Positions 8,054 to 14,889 of a stretch of 17,868 bases of DNA are shown here, in pieces. The position numbers and the translations under genes are program-made. Numbering within the stretch: the stretch's first letter is position 1; each line of letters begins with the position of its first letter. The DNA lies in the NCBI GenBank assembly GCA_964648365.1, contig CAZYLK010000129.1, forward strand, positions 1 to 17,868. Reading direction: 5' to 3'. The DNA comes from SURF-32 sp964648365. Lineage in GTDB: Bacteria > Planctomycetota > Phycisphaerae > UBA1845. The notes beneath the pieces were generated by a model. The model saw nothing but the letters and a program-made list of their open reading frames with translations. It was not told the origin of the DNA and searched no databases.

Positions 8054-8070
8054 CGCGCCGGGCCGGCGCG
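8054..8070 (+). other. GC-rich hairpin between the two heptamer arrays
   Basis: CGCGCCG (8054-8060), loop GGC, CGGCGCG (8064-8070) is a perfect 7-bp stem 34 nt after the glycosylase stop. It could assist termination, but there is no T-run. Confidence 0.35.
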
Positions 8071-8123
8071 ACGCCATCAGGGCCGCGACCGCGAGGTAGC
8101 GGGTGCCGTAGTAGCTTCAAAAG

Positions 8124-8157
8124 TCGAACCGCGAACTACGAACGAGAAATGGCGAAT
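8124..8157 (+). repeat. Second heptanucleotide array, core CGAA
   Basis: CGAA occurs at 8125, 8132, 8139 and 8153 with a degenerate GAAA at 8146, all in strict 7-nt register. It has the same core as the array at 8014 but a different overall sequence and is more diverged. It ends about 20 nt before the start codon of the SGNH hydrolase. Confidence 0.7.
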
Positions 8158-8176
8158 CCGCGGGAAGCATACGCTT

Positions 8177-9565
8177 ATGAAGATTCAGGATCGAATTGCC
8201 ATCATCGCCGTCACTGTTGCCAATCTGGCTCTGTGGATTATCCCCAGCAACGTCGTGGAACTGATCGCGCGGGACCGGGTCGTGCTGATGGGGCGGTATT
8301 CGCGCGCCCACTTCGGCTGGATCATCGGCGTGACGCTGATTTCGATCCCGATCGTCATTCTGGCGACGGCGCCGGATGCGCGGCGCAAGCGCCGCCGCGG
8401 GATGATCCTCGCAGCGGGGGGGCTGGCCGCCTTCGGCGTCACATGCGTGTGCGATCTGGCGATGCGCTCGACCGAGGAGGTCTATTACATCAAGGACAAG
8501 CTGGCATACCATCGGCCGGCCGGGGTCTCGTATCAGGAGCACGTCGAGGACAAGCCCGAAGCGGCCTTTACTTATCCAGATGCGCCGCCAGGATACCCAC
8601 CTTTCGACGGGGCGCTCTCGACGGACGCGCGCGGCTACCGCAATTCTACCGCCCTGGAAAAGGCGGACGTGCTGGTCATCGGAGATTCGTACGCGGAAGG
8701 CTCGAAGGTCTCGGATGAACATGCCTGGCCGCGGCGCCTGGCGGATCGCTGCGGCGCGGCCGTGTATAACACCGGCATGTCCGGCTACGCGCCGCACAAT
8801 TACCTGGCCGTCTTGCGCGAGTTCGGGCCGTCGCTCGATCCGCGCGTGGTGATCTGCCTGTTCTACGAGGAAAACGATTTCCGCGCCGCCGAGGTGCGCG
8901 ACACGCCCGAGCCGGAGGGCAGTCGCTTTTTCAAACGGTCGCCGATCTTGCAGGCGATCGACCGGGCGATCGTCGGCTCGCTGGGCGGCTCAGCGTGGGG
9001 TAGCGATGTCGCCGGCATCGAGATGCTCTCGTGGATGCCCGTACGCGTGCCGGTGCGAACCGGGCCGTACTACGCTTTCTCGCCAAACCTGCTGCTTGAT
9101 CTCTATAAGACCCCTGAGAAGCTCGCTGCATCGGAGCAGTGGGCGGCCATCCGCGAGAACTTCTTGCGTATGCGTGACCTGTGTGCCCAGCGAGAGGACC
9201 GATTCATCATCGCCTACGCCCCCAGCAAGCCGCACGTCATGCTACCGCTGGCCGTCGATCGCATCCCGGCCGACAAGCTGCACGCCTTCGCCCGGCTTCG
9301 CGAGGATGACCTGCCCCCGCCAGAGGAATTCCGTGATGAGTTGATGGGTTCCCTGGACAACAAGGAACGGTTGGTCAGGGAGTGGTGCGCCGCGGAGAAA
9401 ATCGAGTTCGTCAGTCTGACCGAGCCACTGCGGGCTGCGATGGCGGACGGCCGGCAGGTGTACTTCACCTACGACGATCACTGGAGTCCGAAGGGTCACG
9501 AGGTGGTGGCGGAGGTTCTAGACCGATACGGGGCGTGCGGGATAACACCTGGCGAAGAGCCGTGA
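8177..9565 (+). CDS. Membrane-anchored SGNH/GDSL hydrolase (SxtL-like role)
   Basis: A 462-aa protein with three predicted N-terminal TM helices (about 6-30, 44-63, 75-93) and an SGNH domain from about 160. Block I is VLVIGDSYAEG with nucleophile S171, the oxyanion glycine is in NTGMSGYAP (G203), the block-III asparagine is in YEENDF (N233), and the catalytic Asp/His block is TYDDHWSPKGH (431-441). The family acts as esterases, acyltransferases or deacetylases on carbohydrates. The YEENDF and DDHWSPKGH signatures are of the type I associate with GDSL proteins encoded beside carbamoyltransferases and SxtJ/DUF5989 genes. Those partners lie about 1 kb downstream on the other strand, so a common pathway is likely but inferred. 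ATG 8177 is chosen because the longer frame from 8045 translates repeats and lacks hydrophobic or conserved sequence. It has no clear Shine-Dalgarno. Confidence 0.85.
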   Translation: MKIQDRIAIIAVTVANLALWIIPSNVVELIARDRVVLMGRYSRAHFGWIIGVTLISIPIVILATAPDARRKRRRGMILAAGGLAAFGVTCVCDLAMRSTEEVYYIKDKLAYHRPAGVSYQEHVEDKPEAAFTYPDAPPGYPPFDGALSTDARGYRNSTALEKADVLVIGDSYAEGSKVSDEHAWPRRLADRCGAAVYNTGMSGYAPHNYLAVLREFGPSLDPRVVICLFYEENDFRAAEVRDTPEPEGSRFFKRSPILQAIDRAIVGSLGGSAWGSDVAGIEMLSWMPVRVPVRTGPYYAFSPNLLLDLYKTPEKLAASEQWAAIRENFLRMRDLCAQREDRFIIAYAPSKPHVMLPLAVDRIPADKLHAFARLREDDLPPPEEFRDELMGSLDNKERLVREWCAAEKIEFVSLTEPLRAAMADGRQVYFTYDDHWSPKGHEVVAEVLDRYGACGITPGEEP

Positions 9566-9596
9566 CCGCCGGCGGGCATGCGCCGCCGCCGTCACG
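9561..9596. terminator. Imperfect hairpin between convergent genes
   Basis: CGTGAC (9561-9566) pairs with GTCACG (9591-9596), with GC-rich complementary tracts (CGGCGG and CCGCCG) inside. It spans the TGA stop of the SGNH gene and lies just before the end of the PEP-CTERM-like gene on the opposite strand, so it may terminate both. It has mismatches and no strong T-tract. Confidence 0.35.
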
Positions 9597-9616
9597 CATT
9601 CATCAGCCGCGGCACG

Positions 9617-10351
9617 CTACCTCGCCGTGCGTCGCCGGCTCGCCACGCCGACCAGCCCGATGACGGCGAGAATGGCCGCTCCCGGCGCCGGGATCGGCTC
9701 CGGCTGCAAGTAGCGCTGATCGGAGCCGAACTCGACCTTGCTGGTAGCCAGCGCCGCGCCCAGGGCGCCCTCGCTCAATGGTGAGGCGAGCGTCAGCGTG
9801 AACAGGATCGAGTTGTCGACGGCGCGCTTGCTACCGTTGAAGGTCGTGCCGGCTCGTGCCATGCCGCCAAACGGCCCCTTGACGTTGCCGGTACCGCCGC
9901 CGAACAGGAACCGGTCGCCACTGCCCATGCCGTTCGACGTGCTGATCACTTGTTGATAGGCCGACAGGTCGTCGCCGCCGCCATTGTTGGACCAGACCCA
10001 CTCCGTCGCGACCGATGACCCGGGCGTCAGGCCGGACCAGGTGCCGATGCCGTGGGAGCCGGGGCCGACGACGGCCGTCGGCGCAGCGTAAATGTCGATC
10101 GGCAGGTTCATGCCGAGCGACACGAGCAGCCCGTCGGCCGCGCCGAAGCCATTGGGTACACCCGTACTGGTGTTTTCGAGCAGAATCGTGAGCGTCGAGC
10201 CGCTGACGGAAAACGTGCCCCGCGCGGAAAGACCGTTAAGCGGACCGGTGCTGTTGCCGCCCGCATCGACCGTGTAGTTAATCACGACGTCGCCGTTTGC
10301 CGAGCCAGCCAGCAACGTCGCTGCGAACAGTACTAGAAGAAAACGGCGCAC
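9617..10351 (-). CDS. PEP-CTERM-like exported protein, 244 aa
   Basis: The product has a signal peptide (MRRFLLVLFAATLLAGSANG, 1-20) and a C-terminal tripartite sorting signal: a PEPIPAPGAA motif (about 217-226), a hydrophobic helix, and the basic end RRRTAR. In exosortase systems this tail is recognised, cut and used to deliver the protein to the envelope or extracellular matrix. The mature part is Gly/Ser/Thr-rich beta-type sequence with NNGGGDD and FGGGTG stretches; I recognise no enzyme domain. The start is GTG at 10351, supported by GAGGGGAGAG upstream. No exosortase is in the window. The gene sits between the SGNH hydrolase and the DUF5989 gene, and its relation to the carbamoylation set is unclear. 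Confidence 0.85.
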   Translation of the reverse strand: MRRFLLVLFAATLLAGSANGDVVINYTVDAGGNSTGPLNGLSARGTFSVSGSTLTILLENTSTGVPNGFGAADGLLVSLGMNLPIDIYAAPTAVVGPGSHGIGTWSGLTPGSSVATEWVWSNNGGGDDLSAYQQVISTSNGMGSGDRFLFGGGTGNVKGPFGGMARAGTTFNGSKRAVDNSILFTLTLASPLSEGALGAALATSKVEFGSDQRYLQPEPIPAPGAAILAVIGLVGVASRRRTAR

Positions 10352-10531
10352 GATACTCTCCCCTCATGGCCAAGACCTGCGTGATCAGACCGGCGGAGTC
10401 CTTCCCCAGCCGTTCCACTCTACCGAACGCGGACGCAAAGTCCAAGCCAGATCGGCGCGGCGAGTGGTTATCGGCCGCAAGAGGTGCGTGCCACAATCGG
10501 TCTTCCAGGTCGGCCCGCCGCGTCCTCCCGG

Positions 10532-10807
10532 CTAGAACAGCGGATAAAGGAACGGGGCCAGCGGGGATGAACTGGCGAAGACGAGGAAGCCGCCGATGAT
10601 CAGCAGCACGGCGATCATCGGGATCATCCACCACTTCTTTTCCTGCTTCAGGAAGAGCCAGAATTCTGCGATCAGCGACATCTGCTGCATCGCGGCGCCG
10701 AGTTCCGCGCCGCACTGCTTGCAAATCTCCGCGCTGAGCGGGTTCTCTGCGGCGCAGTCGGGGCAGGTCTGCGTGTCGGGTGCGGCTTTTTCAGATGGGT
10801 GCGTCAT
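10532..10807 (-). CDS. Zinc-ribbon protein with DUF5989 (SxtK-like) membrane tail, 91 aa
   Basis: Residues 15-32 form a zinc ribbon: CPDC (C15, C18) and CKQC (C29, C32). Residues 46-91 match the DUF5989 pattern: a short amphipathic EFWLFLKQEKKWW segment, one TM helix (61-79), and the ending SSSPLAPFLYPLF. Usual DUF5989 proteins are about 50 aa and lack a metal-binding head, so this is a fusion. DUF5989 proteins, like SxtK of saxitoxin clusters, are small membrane proteins encoded beside carbamoyltransferases and SxtJ proteins. Their biochemical role is unknown, and a scaffold or membrane-recruitment function is a guess. The gene is 150 nt downstream of the carbamoyltransferase in the same direction, probably the last gene of that operon. 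The family assignment is from remembered sequence pattern. Confidence 0.85.
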   Translation of the reverse strand: MTHPSEKAAPDTQTCPDCAAENPLSAEICKQCGAELGAAMQQMSLIAEFWLFLKQEKKWWMIPMIAVLLIIGGFLVFASSSPLAPFLYPLF

Positions 10808-10957
10808 GGCTTTGTGCAGGGCATCACGGCGTCATTGGCCGGTTCAACGTTACGTTGCGATGCGGCTTCCTCGCTGTCGCATGACAATGGCCGCGTCGGA
10901 GCCGGGCCGGCGCCGGGCGGCCTCTGCGCCGCAACGACCTGCTCGCCACCGCCGCCG

Positions 10958-12727
10958 CTATGAAACCAGTGCGCCGGCCTCCAGTGCGACGCTGCGGGCC
11001 ATGCCCGCGTCGTAGTCCACCGGCTTGGGCTTCTCGGTGACGATGAAGCTGCCCATCACGAGGGCGTCGATGCCGGTGTTCAGAAAAGTATGGTACGCGT
11101 CCTGCGGCGTGCAGACAATCGGCTCGCCGCGGACGTTGAACGACGTGTTGATCAGCACCGGCACGCCGGTAAGGTCGCCGAAGCGGCGGATGAGGCGATA
11201 GTAACGCGGGTTGTGCTCCTCGGTGACGGTCTGGACGCGGCCGGTGCCGTCCTGATGCGTCACCGCCGGGATCTTCTCGCGAGCCTCGGGTCGTACGGAC
11301 GGCACGAGCAGCATGTAGGGCGCGTCCATCCCGGCCGGCATGTCGAAATACTCGTGCGCGCGCTCCTTCAGCACGGCCGGGGCGAACGGGCGGAACGCTT
11401 CGCGGAACTTCACCTTGGCGTTGATGATGTCCTTCATTCTGTCCGAGCGCGGGTCGGCGAGCAGCGATCTGGCCCCCAGCGCCCGCGGGCCAAACTCCAG
11501 CCGTCCCTGGAACCAGCCGACGACCTGCCCGTCGGCGATCAGGCGGGCGGTCCGGTCGATCAGTTCGTCCTCGCTTCGGCAGCGCTCATGTGGCACGTCG
11601 TGCCGGTCGATCACGGCCGCGGCGATTTCGTCGTCGCTGAACTGCGGACCCCAGTATGCGTGCTCCATCGTGAAGGTCCGCGGCTTGCGCAGGACTGAAT
11701 TGTACGTGTAGAACGCCGCCCCCAGGGCGCCGCCGCTGTCGCCCGCGGCCGGTTGGATGAAGATGTTGTCGAAGCCGCACTCCTGAAAGATGCGCCAGTT
11801 GGCGACACAGTTCAGGCCGACGCCGCCGGCGATGCAGACGTTCTTCATGCCGGTGGTCCGCTGTACGTGCGACGCCATTTTGACCATGATTTCTTCGACG
11901 ACCTTCTGGCCAGAGTGGGCAATGTCACGATGGAAATCGTTCAGTTCTGTTTCGCGCGGCCGCTGGGGCGCGCCGAAGTGCTCCTCCCAGCGCCGGTTGA
12001 ACATGCGCTCGGTTGAATAGGTGTGGGCGAAGTAGCGCATGTCGAGATGGAAGCTGCCGTCGTCGCGGATGTCGACGATCTGGCGGAACTTGTCCACCAA
12101 CGTCGGCTCGCCATAAGGCGCCAGGCCCATCACCTTCCATTCGGCGTCGTTGACGCGGAAGCCCAGGTACGCGGTGATCGCGCTGAAGAGAAGGCCGATC
12201 GAGTGGGGAAAGCGGATTTCCTTGTGAAACTGTATGTCCGTCCCGCGGCCCACGCCCCAGGCTGTGGTCGTCCACTCGCCGACGCCGTCGGCGCTGATGA
12301 TCGCGGCCTCATCGTAGGGCGACACGAGAAACGCGCTGGCCGCATGCGACATGTGGTGCTGGCAGCACAGGATCGGCCGGTCGGCGCCGAGTTCGCGCCG
12401 GATTTCGCGGCGGACGTTGAGTTTGTTGGCCACCCACTGCGGCAGCGAGAAGACCCACGGCTTGTACGTCCGTGGCCACGCCGCCAGGATGGTCTCCAGG
12501 ATGCGATTGAACTTGATGAGCGGTTTTTCGTAAAAGACGACGTAGTCCACGTCGTGGATGGTGACGCCGCCCTCGCGCAGGCAGTACTCAACGGCGAGCT
12601 TCGGGAAGCCGTTGTCGTGCTTTTTGCGGTTGAACCGCTCCTCCTCGGCGGCGGCGATGAGCTGGCCGTCGCAGACCAACGCGGCGCCGGAGTCGTGGTA
12701 GTAACATGAAATGCCGAGGATGTTCAT
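10958..12727 (-). CDS. NodU/CmcH/TobZ-family O-carbamoyltransferase (SxtI-like)
   Basis: Transfers a carbamoyl group from carbamoyl phosphate, via carbamoyl-AMP, to a hydroxyl of an acceptor. The 589-aa length is typical. The N-terminal Kae1/YrdC-type lobe shows MNILGISCYYHDSGAAL (1-17), HHMSH (H124 and H128, metal ligands in TobZ-type enzymes), SADGVGEW (D147), NDAEWKVMGLAPYG (193-206), IAGGVGLNCVAN (299-310) and AAGDSGGALG (D330). The C-terminal lobe shows FQGRLEFGPRALGARS (406-421), FREAFRPFAPAVL (441-453) and TSFNVRGEP (528-536). All key motifs look intact. ATG 12727 is the start because it opens the conserved MNILGIS; the frame upstream to 12970 is only hairpin-repeat translation. Its neighbours are an SxtJ-type gene upstream and a DUF5989 gene downstream. 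The acceptor is unknown. No nod genes, antibiotic genes or other saxitoxin genes are present. Confidence 0.95.
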   Translation of the reverse strand: MNILGISCYYHDSGAALVCDGQLIAAAEEERFNRKKHDNGFPKLAVEYCLREGGVTIHDVDYVVFYEKPLIKFNRILETILAAWPRTYKPWVFSLPQWVANKLNVRREIRRELGADRPILCCQHHMSHAASAFLVSPYDEAAIISADGVGEWTTTAWGVGRGTDIQFHKEIRFPHSIGLLFSAITAYLGFRVNDAEWKVMGLAPYGEPTLVDKFRQIVDIRDDGSFHLDMRYFAHTYSTERMFNRRWEEHFGAPQRPRETELNDFHRDIAHSGQKVVEEIMVKMASHVQRTTGMKNVCIAGGVGLNCVANWRIFQECGFDNIFIQPAAGDSGGALGAAFYTYNSVLRKPRTFTMEHAYWGPQFSDDEIAAAVIDRHDVPHERCRSEDELIDRTARLIADGQVVGWFQGRLEFGPRALGARSLLADPRSDRMKDIINAKVKFREAFRPFAPAVLKERAHEYFDMPAGMDAPYMLLVPSVRPEAREKIPAVTHQDGTGRVQTVTEEHNPRYYRLIRRFGDLTGVPVLINTSFNVRGEPIVCTPQDAYHTFLNTGIDALVMGSFIVTEKPKPVDYDAGMARSVALEAGALVS

Positions 12728-12733
12728 GCTCTT

Positions 12734-12910
12734 GGCACCGGTTTGTAACCGGTGAATCCAGTGTGGCACCGGTTTCCAACCGGTGAGTCCAGTGTGGCAC
12801 CGGTGTCCAACCGGTGAATCCCATGTGGCACCGGTTTGTAACCGGTGATTCCCATGTGGCACCGGTTTGTAACCGGTGATTCCCATGTGGCACCGGTTTG
12901 TAACCGGTGG
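12734..12910. repeat. 31-bp-period array of hairpin repeats (six copies)
   Basis: GGCACCGG begins at 12734, 12765, 12796, 12827, 12858 and 12889, exactly 31 bp apart. Each unit has the inverted repeat CACCGGTTTGTAACCGGTG (8-bp stem, 3-nt loop) followed by a 12-nt linker (such as AATCCAGTGTGG or ATTCCCATGTGG). Copy 2 has loop TCC; copy 3 has one stem mismatch. Copies 4-6 are nearly identical, and copies 1-3 differ mainly in loop and linker. The array fills the gap between the SxtJ-type and carbamoyltransferase genes and, if the two are cotranscribed, would fold as six consecutive hairpins in the mRNA. Because 31 is not a multiple of three and no unit contains a stop on the minus strand, false open frames run through it. 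Confidence 0.95.
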
Positions 12911-12997
12911 ATCCCCGCATGAGCGCGAGTACTCGGATCGCGCCGGTCTGCAGCCGGTGGACCCCCGCATGAATGTGGGGGCTCGGACGGTTTACAT
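12904..12997. repeat. Diverged 50-bp direct repeat next to the hairpin array
   Basis: CCGGTGGATCCCCGCATGA at 12904 recurs as CCGGTGGACCCCCGCATGA at 12954, 50 bp later, and both are followed by a similar CTCGGA-containing stretch (12933 and 12991). The first unit also ends in a diverged copy of the hairpin (CGCCGGTCTGCAGCCGGTG, 12941-12959). It looks like an older or hybrid part of the same repeat family. Confidence 0.7.
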
Positions 12998-13039
12998 CGC
13001 AAGGGCGCCGGTTTGGCGCGGATGGACCGCGCCGCGAGC

Positions 13040-13477
13040 TTACGACAGCCGCGCCATATGCCGCAGCGACGGCTTCTGCGGCGCCACGTCCTCCCAGTAA
13101 CTCGCCTTCGACTGCCGCCTCAGCCGCAACGGATCGGCCCGGCGGACGATCAACGAGAAAACCGGCACGAACAGACCAAAAAGCACAGACATTAGTACGA
13201 CGAACACCACGATTCCGATCGGCCGCGTGGCCGTCATCCAGCCGACGTAGAGCACGCGCGTCGCCGCCGGCGACAGGCGGGAAACCAGCCACACGGTTGG
13301 CCCGGCGAGGCCCAGAACCCACACGATGGCCGGTATCGCGCGCTCGCCCGACTCGCTGCCGCCGGAGAGAGCGGCGAGCAGGAGCACCAGCGCGATGCCG
13401 CCCAGCCCGCCCAGCATGATCCAGCCGAAGCTCTTGAGTTCCTTCAGTGACGGATTCCGATTAACCGGCGCGAACAT
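13040..13477 (-). CDS. SxtJ-family membrane protein, 145 aa
   Basis: A small inner-membrane protein with three hydrophobic segments (about 18-38, 48-68 and 86-112), the last long enough for one strong helix plus interface. It is followed by the signature RRADPLRLRRQSKASYW (112-128). A DPLRR-...-SYW tail after the last helix is the hallmark I associate with SxtJ-type proteins, which are encoded with carbamoyltransferases and DUF5989/SxtK proteins. Biochemical function is unknown; a membrane partner of the carbamoyltransferase is the usual suggestion. ATG 13477 is the first start in frame and leaves a normal short cytoplasmic N-terminus (NPSLKELKSFGW). The carbamoyltransferase start lies 312 nt downstream, behind the hairpin array. 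The 156 nt upstream contain a TTGACG hexamer on the minus strand but no convincing -10. Confidence 0.82.
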   Translation of the reverse strand: MFAPVNRNPSLKELKSFGWIMLGGLGGIALVLLLAALSGGSESGERAIPAIVWVLGLAGPTVWLVSRLSPAATRVLYVGWMTATRPIGIVVFVVLMSVLFGLFVPVFSLIVRRADPLRLRRQSKASYWEDVAPQKPSLRHMARLS

Positions 13478-13633
13478 CGTAACGGCATCCGGGGCCTCGT
13501 GTTTCGCATCCGCCGTGCCGATCCACAGGCACGACGGCCGTGCTGACGGCCGCGCAACGCTGCTCCGATGCGACGCGTCAACCCGACGCAGGGCTTATCC
13601 CGGAAATGACGCTTCGCTGCAAGTTGCGGCCGA

Positions 13634-14889
13634 TCAGTCCGCCTGCCCGCGGGCCTTCTGGTGGCGGTAGTAGTGCCGAACGTCGCGCAGAAGCTGCAGT
13701 GGCGGCGTGGGGCAAAACCCGCGGGAGCGGTTCACGCTGCCGATGCGGAACGCCAGCTCCCACTGGCGGAACAGCGTTCGGTACGCGGCANNNNNNNNNN
13801 NNNNNNNNNNNNNNNNNNNNNNNNNNNNNNNNNNNNNNNNNNNNNNNNNNNNNNNNNNNNNNNNNNNNNNNNNNNNNNNNNNNNNNNNNNGTAAAACACG
13901 CCGGCCTCGAACGGGCCGGGGTGATAGCGCTGCATCACGACCGGTCCCGGCACCTGATCCAGATAGGCGGCGGCCGTTTCGCGATCGCGGATCAGGCGGA
14001 CTGCCGTGCCTCGCTCGCCGGTGTCGGGTTTGAGAATGACCGGCAGGCCGCAACCGATCCCCACGCACGTGTCGAACTGGTCGAGACGATGAGGTAACGG
14101 TCCCGGCGCGATGCACGCCGTCGGAACTGTCCACTCCCGCGGCAGGCGACGAAGGATATCGTATTTGGATTCGCCGACGACGCCGCCGTGTCGGATGCCC
14201 GGGTTGGCGGCGGTGAATGTCGTGACGCCGCGATAACGCACGGCGAGCCATCCCAGCCAGAGCAGCACGGGCTGGTAAAACAGCCACGCCGGCCAGAACT
14301 CCCACCGCCACACTCGCGAGACGCCCGCGAGCAGGCGTGCCCGTCCCGTGCCAGTGCCGGCGAGGCGGATGACCCGCAGGAGAAGGAAGCACGCGGCCGT
14401 TGCGGCGACGAGCGCCAGGCCGGCATGGCCGAGCCACCGCTCGAGCGGTGCGACGATCGGCTCACCGACCAGGGCGGCCAGACCGACCAGGAGCGGGGTC
14501 CAGACCAGGCCGGCCAGGGCAGCCCACTTGAGAAACCTGGCCGACCCGGCGCCCAGCGCGCCCGCCGCGACATAAACGACGAAACGGGTTCCCGGCAGGA
14601 AGCGGGCGGTCATCACCACCTTTCCCGCGTGTCGCTCGAGCGACTCCGCAAGGCGTCGGTAGCGGTGGGGCGGCAGCCGGCGAGCGACCGGTCGCCATCG
14701 CAAGACGCCCGCTCCCAAAGTTCGACCCAGCAGCCACAGACCCAGGTCGCCGCCGAGGATGCCCAGGTAGCACCCGAGCAGGCCGAGGCGCCAGTCGAGC
14801 TGTCCTTGCTGAATGGCGACGCCGACGGCAATGCAGGTGAGATCTTCGGAGATGAACGTGCCCACAACGATTGCGAGGAGGGTGGTCAT
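13634..14889 (-). CDS. DedA (VTT-domain) membrane protein fused to an ATP-grasp domain; interrupted by assembly gap
   Basis: From ATG 14889, 333 residues are readable before the N-run. Residues 1-170 are a DedA/VTT domain with its usual marks: E15 early in the first helix, GDLGLWLLGR (47-56), the HAGK-x-x-x-x-ARFLPGTR loop (87-102), and several TM helices. A further membrane-associated stretch lies at 197-217. From about 230 an ATP-grasp fold begins: GLPVILKPDTGERGTAV (281-297, K287 as the ATP-binding lysine) and VVMQRYHPGPFEAGVFY (317-333). After the gap, the end of the protein is in the frame giving FRQWELAFRIGSVNRSRGF and stopping at 13634. Treating the gap as 100 nt breaks the frame, so its true length differs. 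DedA proteins flip or transport undecaprenyl phosphate or lipids; ATP-grasp enzymes ligate carboxylates to amines or thiols. The fused function is unknown. Its ATG overlaps the stop of the 66-aa ORF. Confidence 0.8.
13791..13890. other. 100-N assembly gap
   Basis: Exactly 100 unresolved bases, the conventional placeholder for a scaffold gap of unknown length. It falls inside the ATP-grasp part of the DedA fusion gene; the conserved C-terminal half of that domain (metal-binding Asp/Glu/Asn residues) is missing from view. Confidence 0.95.

Noticed and set aside
8045..8176. 44-residue N-terminal extension of the SGNH hydrolase
   Set aside because: Translates a hairpin and the second heptamer array; the hydrophobic N-terminus begins right after ATG 8177.
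10278..10724. 148-aa minus-strand frame between the DUF5989 and PEP-CTERM-like genes
   Set aside because: Out-of-frame reading overlapping both recognised genes; Arg/Asp-rich with no motif.
12728..12970. N-terminal extension of the carbamoyltransferase (81 residues)
   Set aside because: It is translation of the 31-bp repeats, which happen to lack stops in the minus-strand frames; the family starts at MNILGIS.
12734..12997. CRISPR array
   Set aside because: The segments between the palindromes are only 12 nt and nearly identical to each other, no unique spacers exist, and no cas gene is present. It is a tandem hairpin repeat.
8177..13477. Saxitoxin biosynthesis cluster
   Set aside because: Only the carbamoylation-type genes are present; the polyketide-type synthase, amidinotransferase and oxygenase genes that define saxitoxin synthesis are absent.
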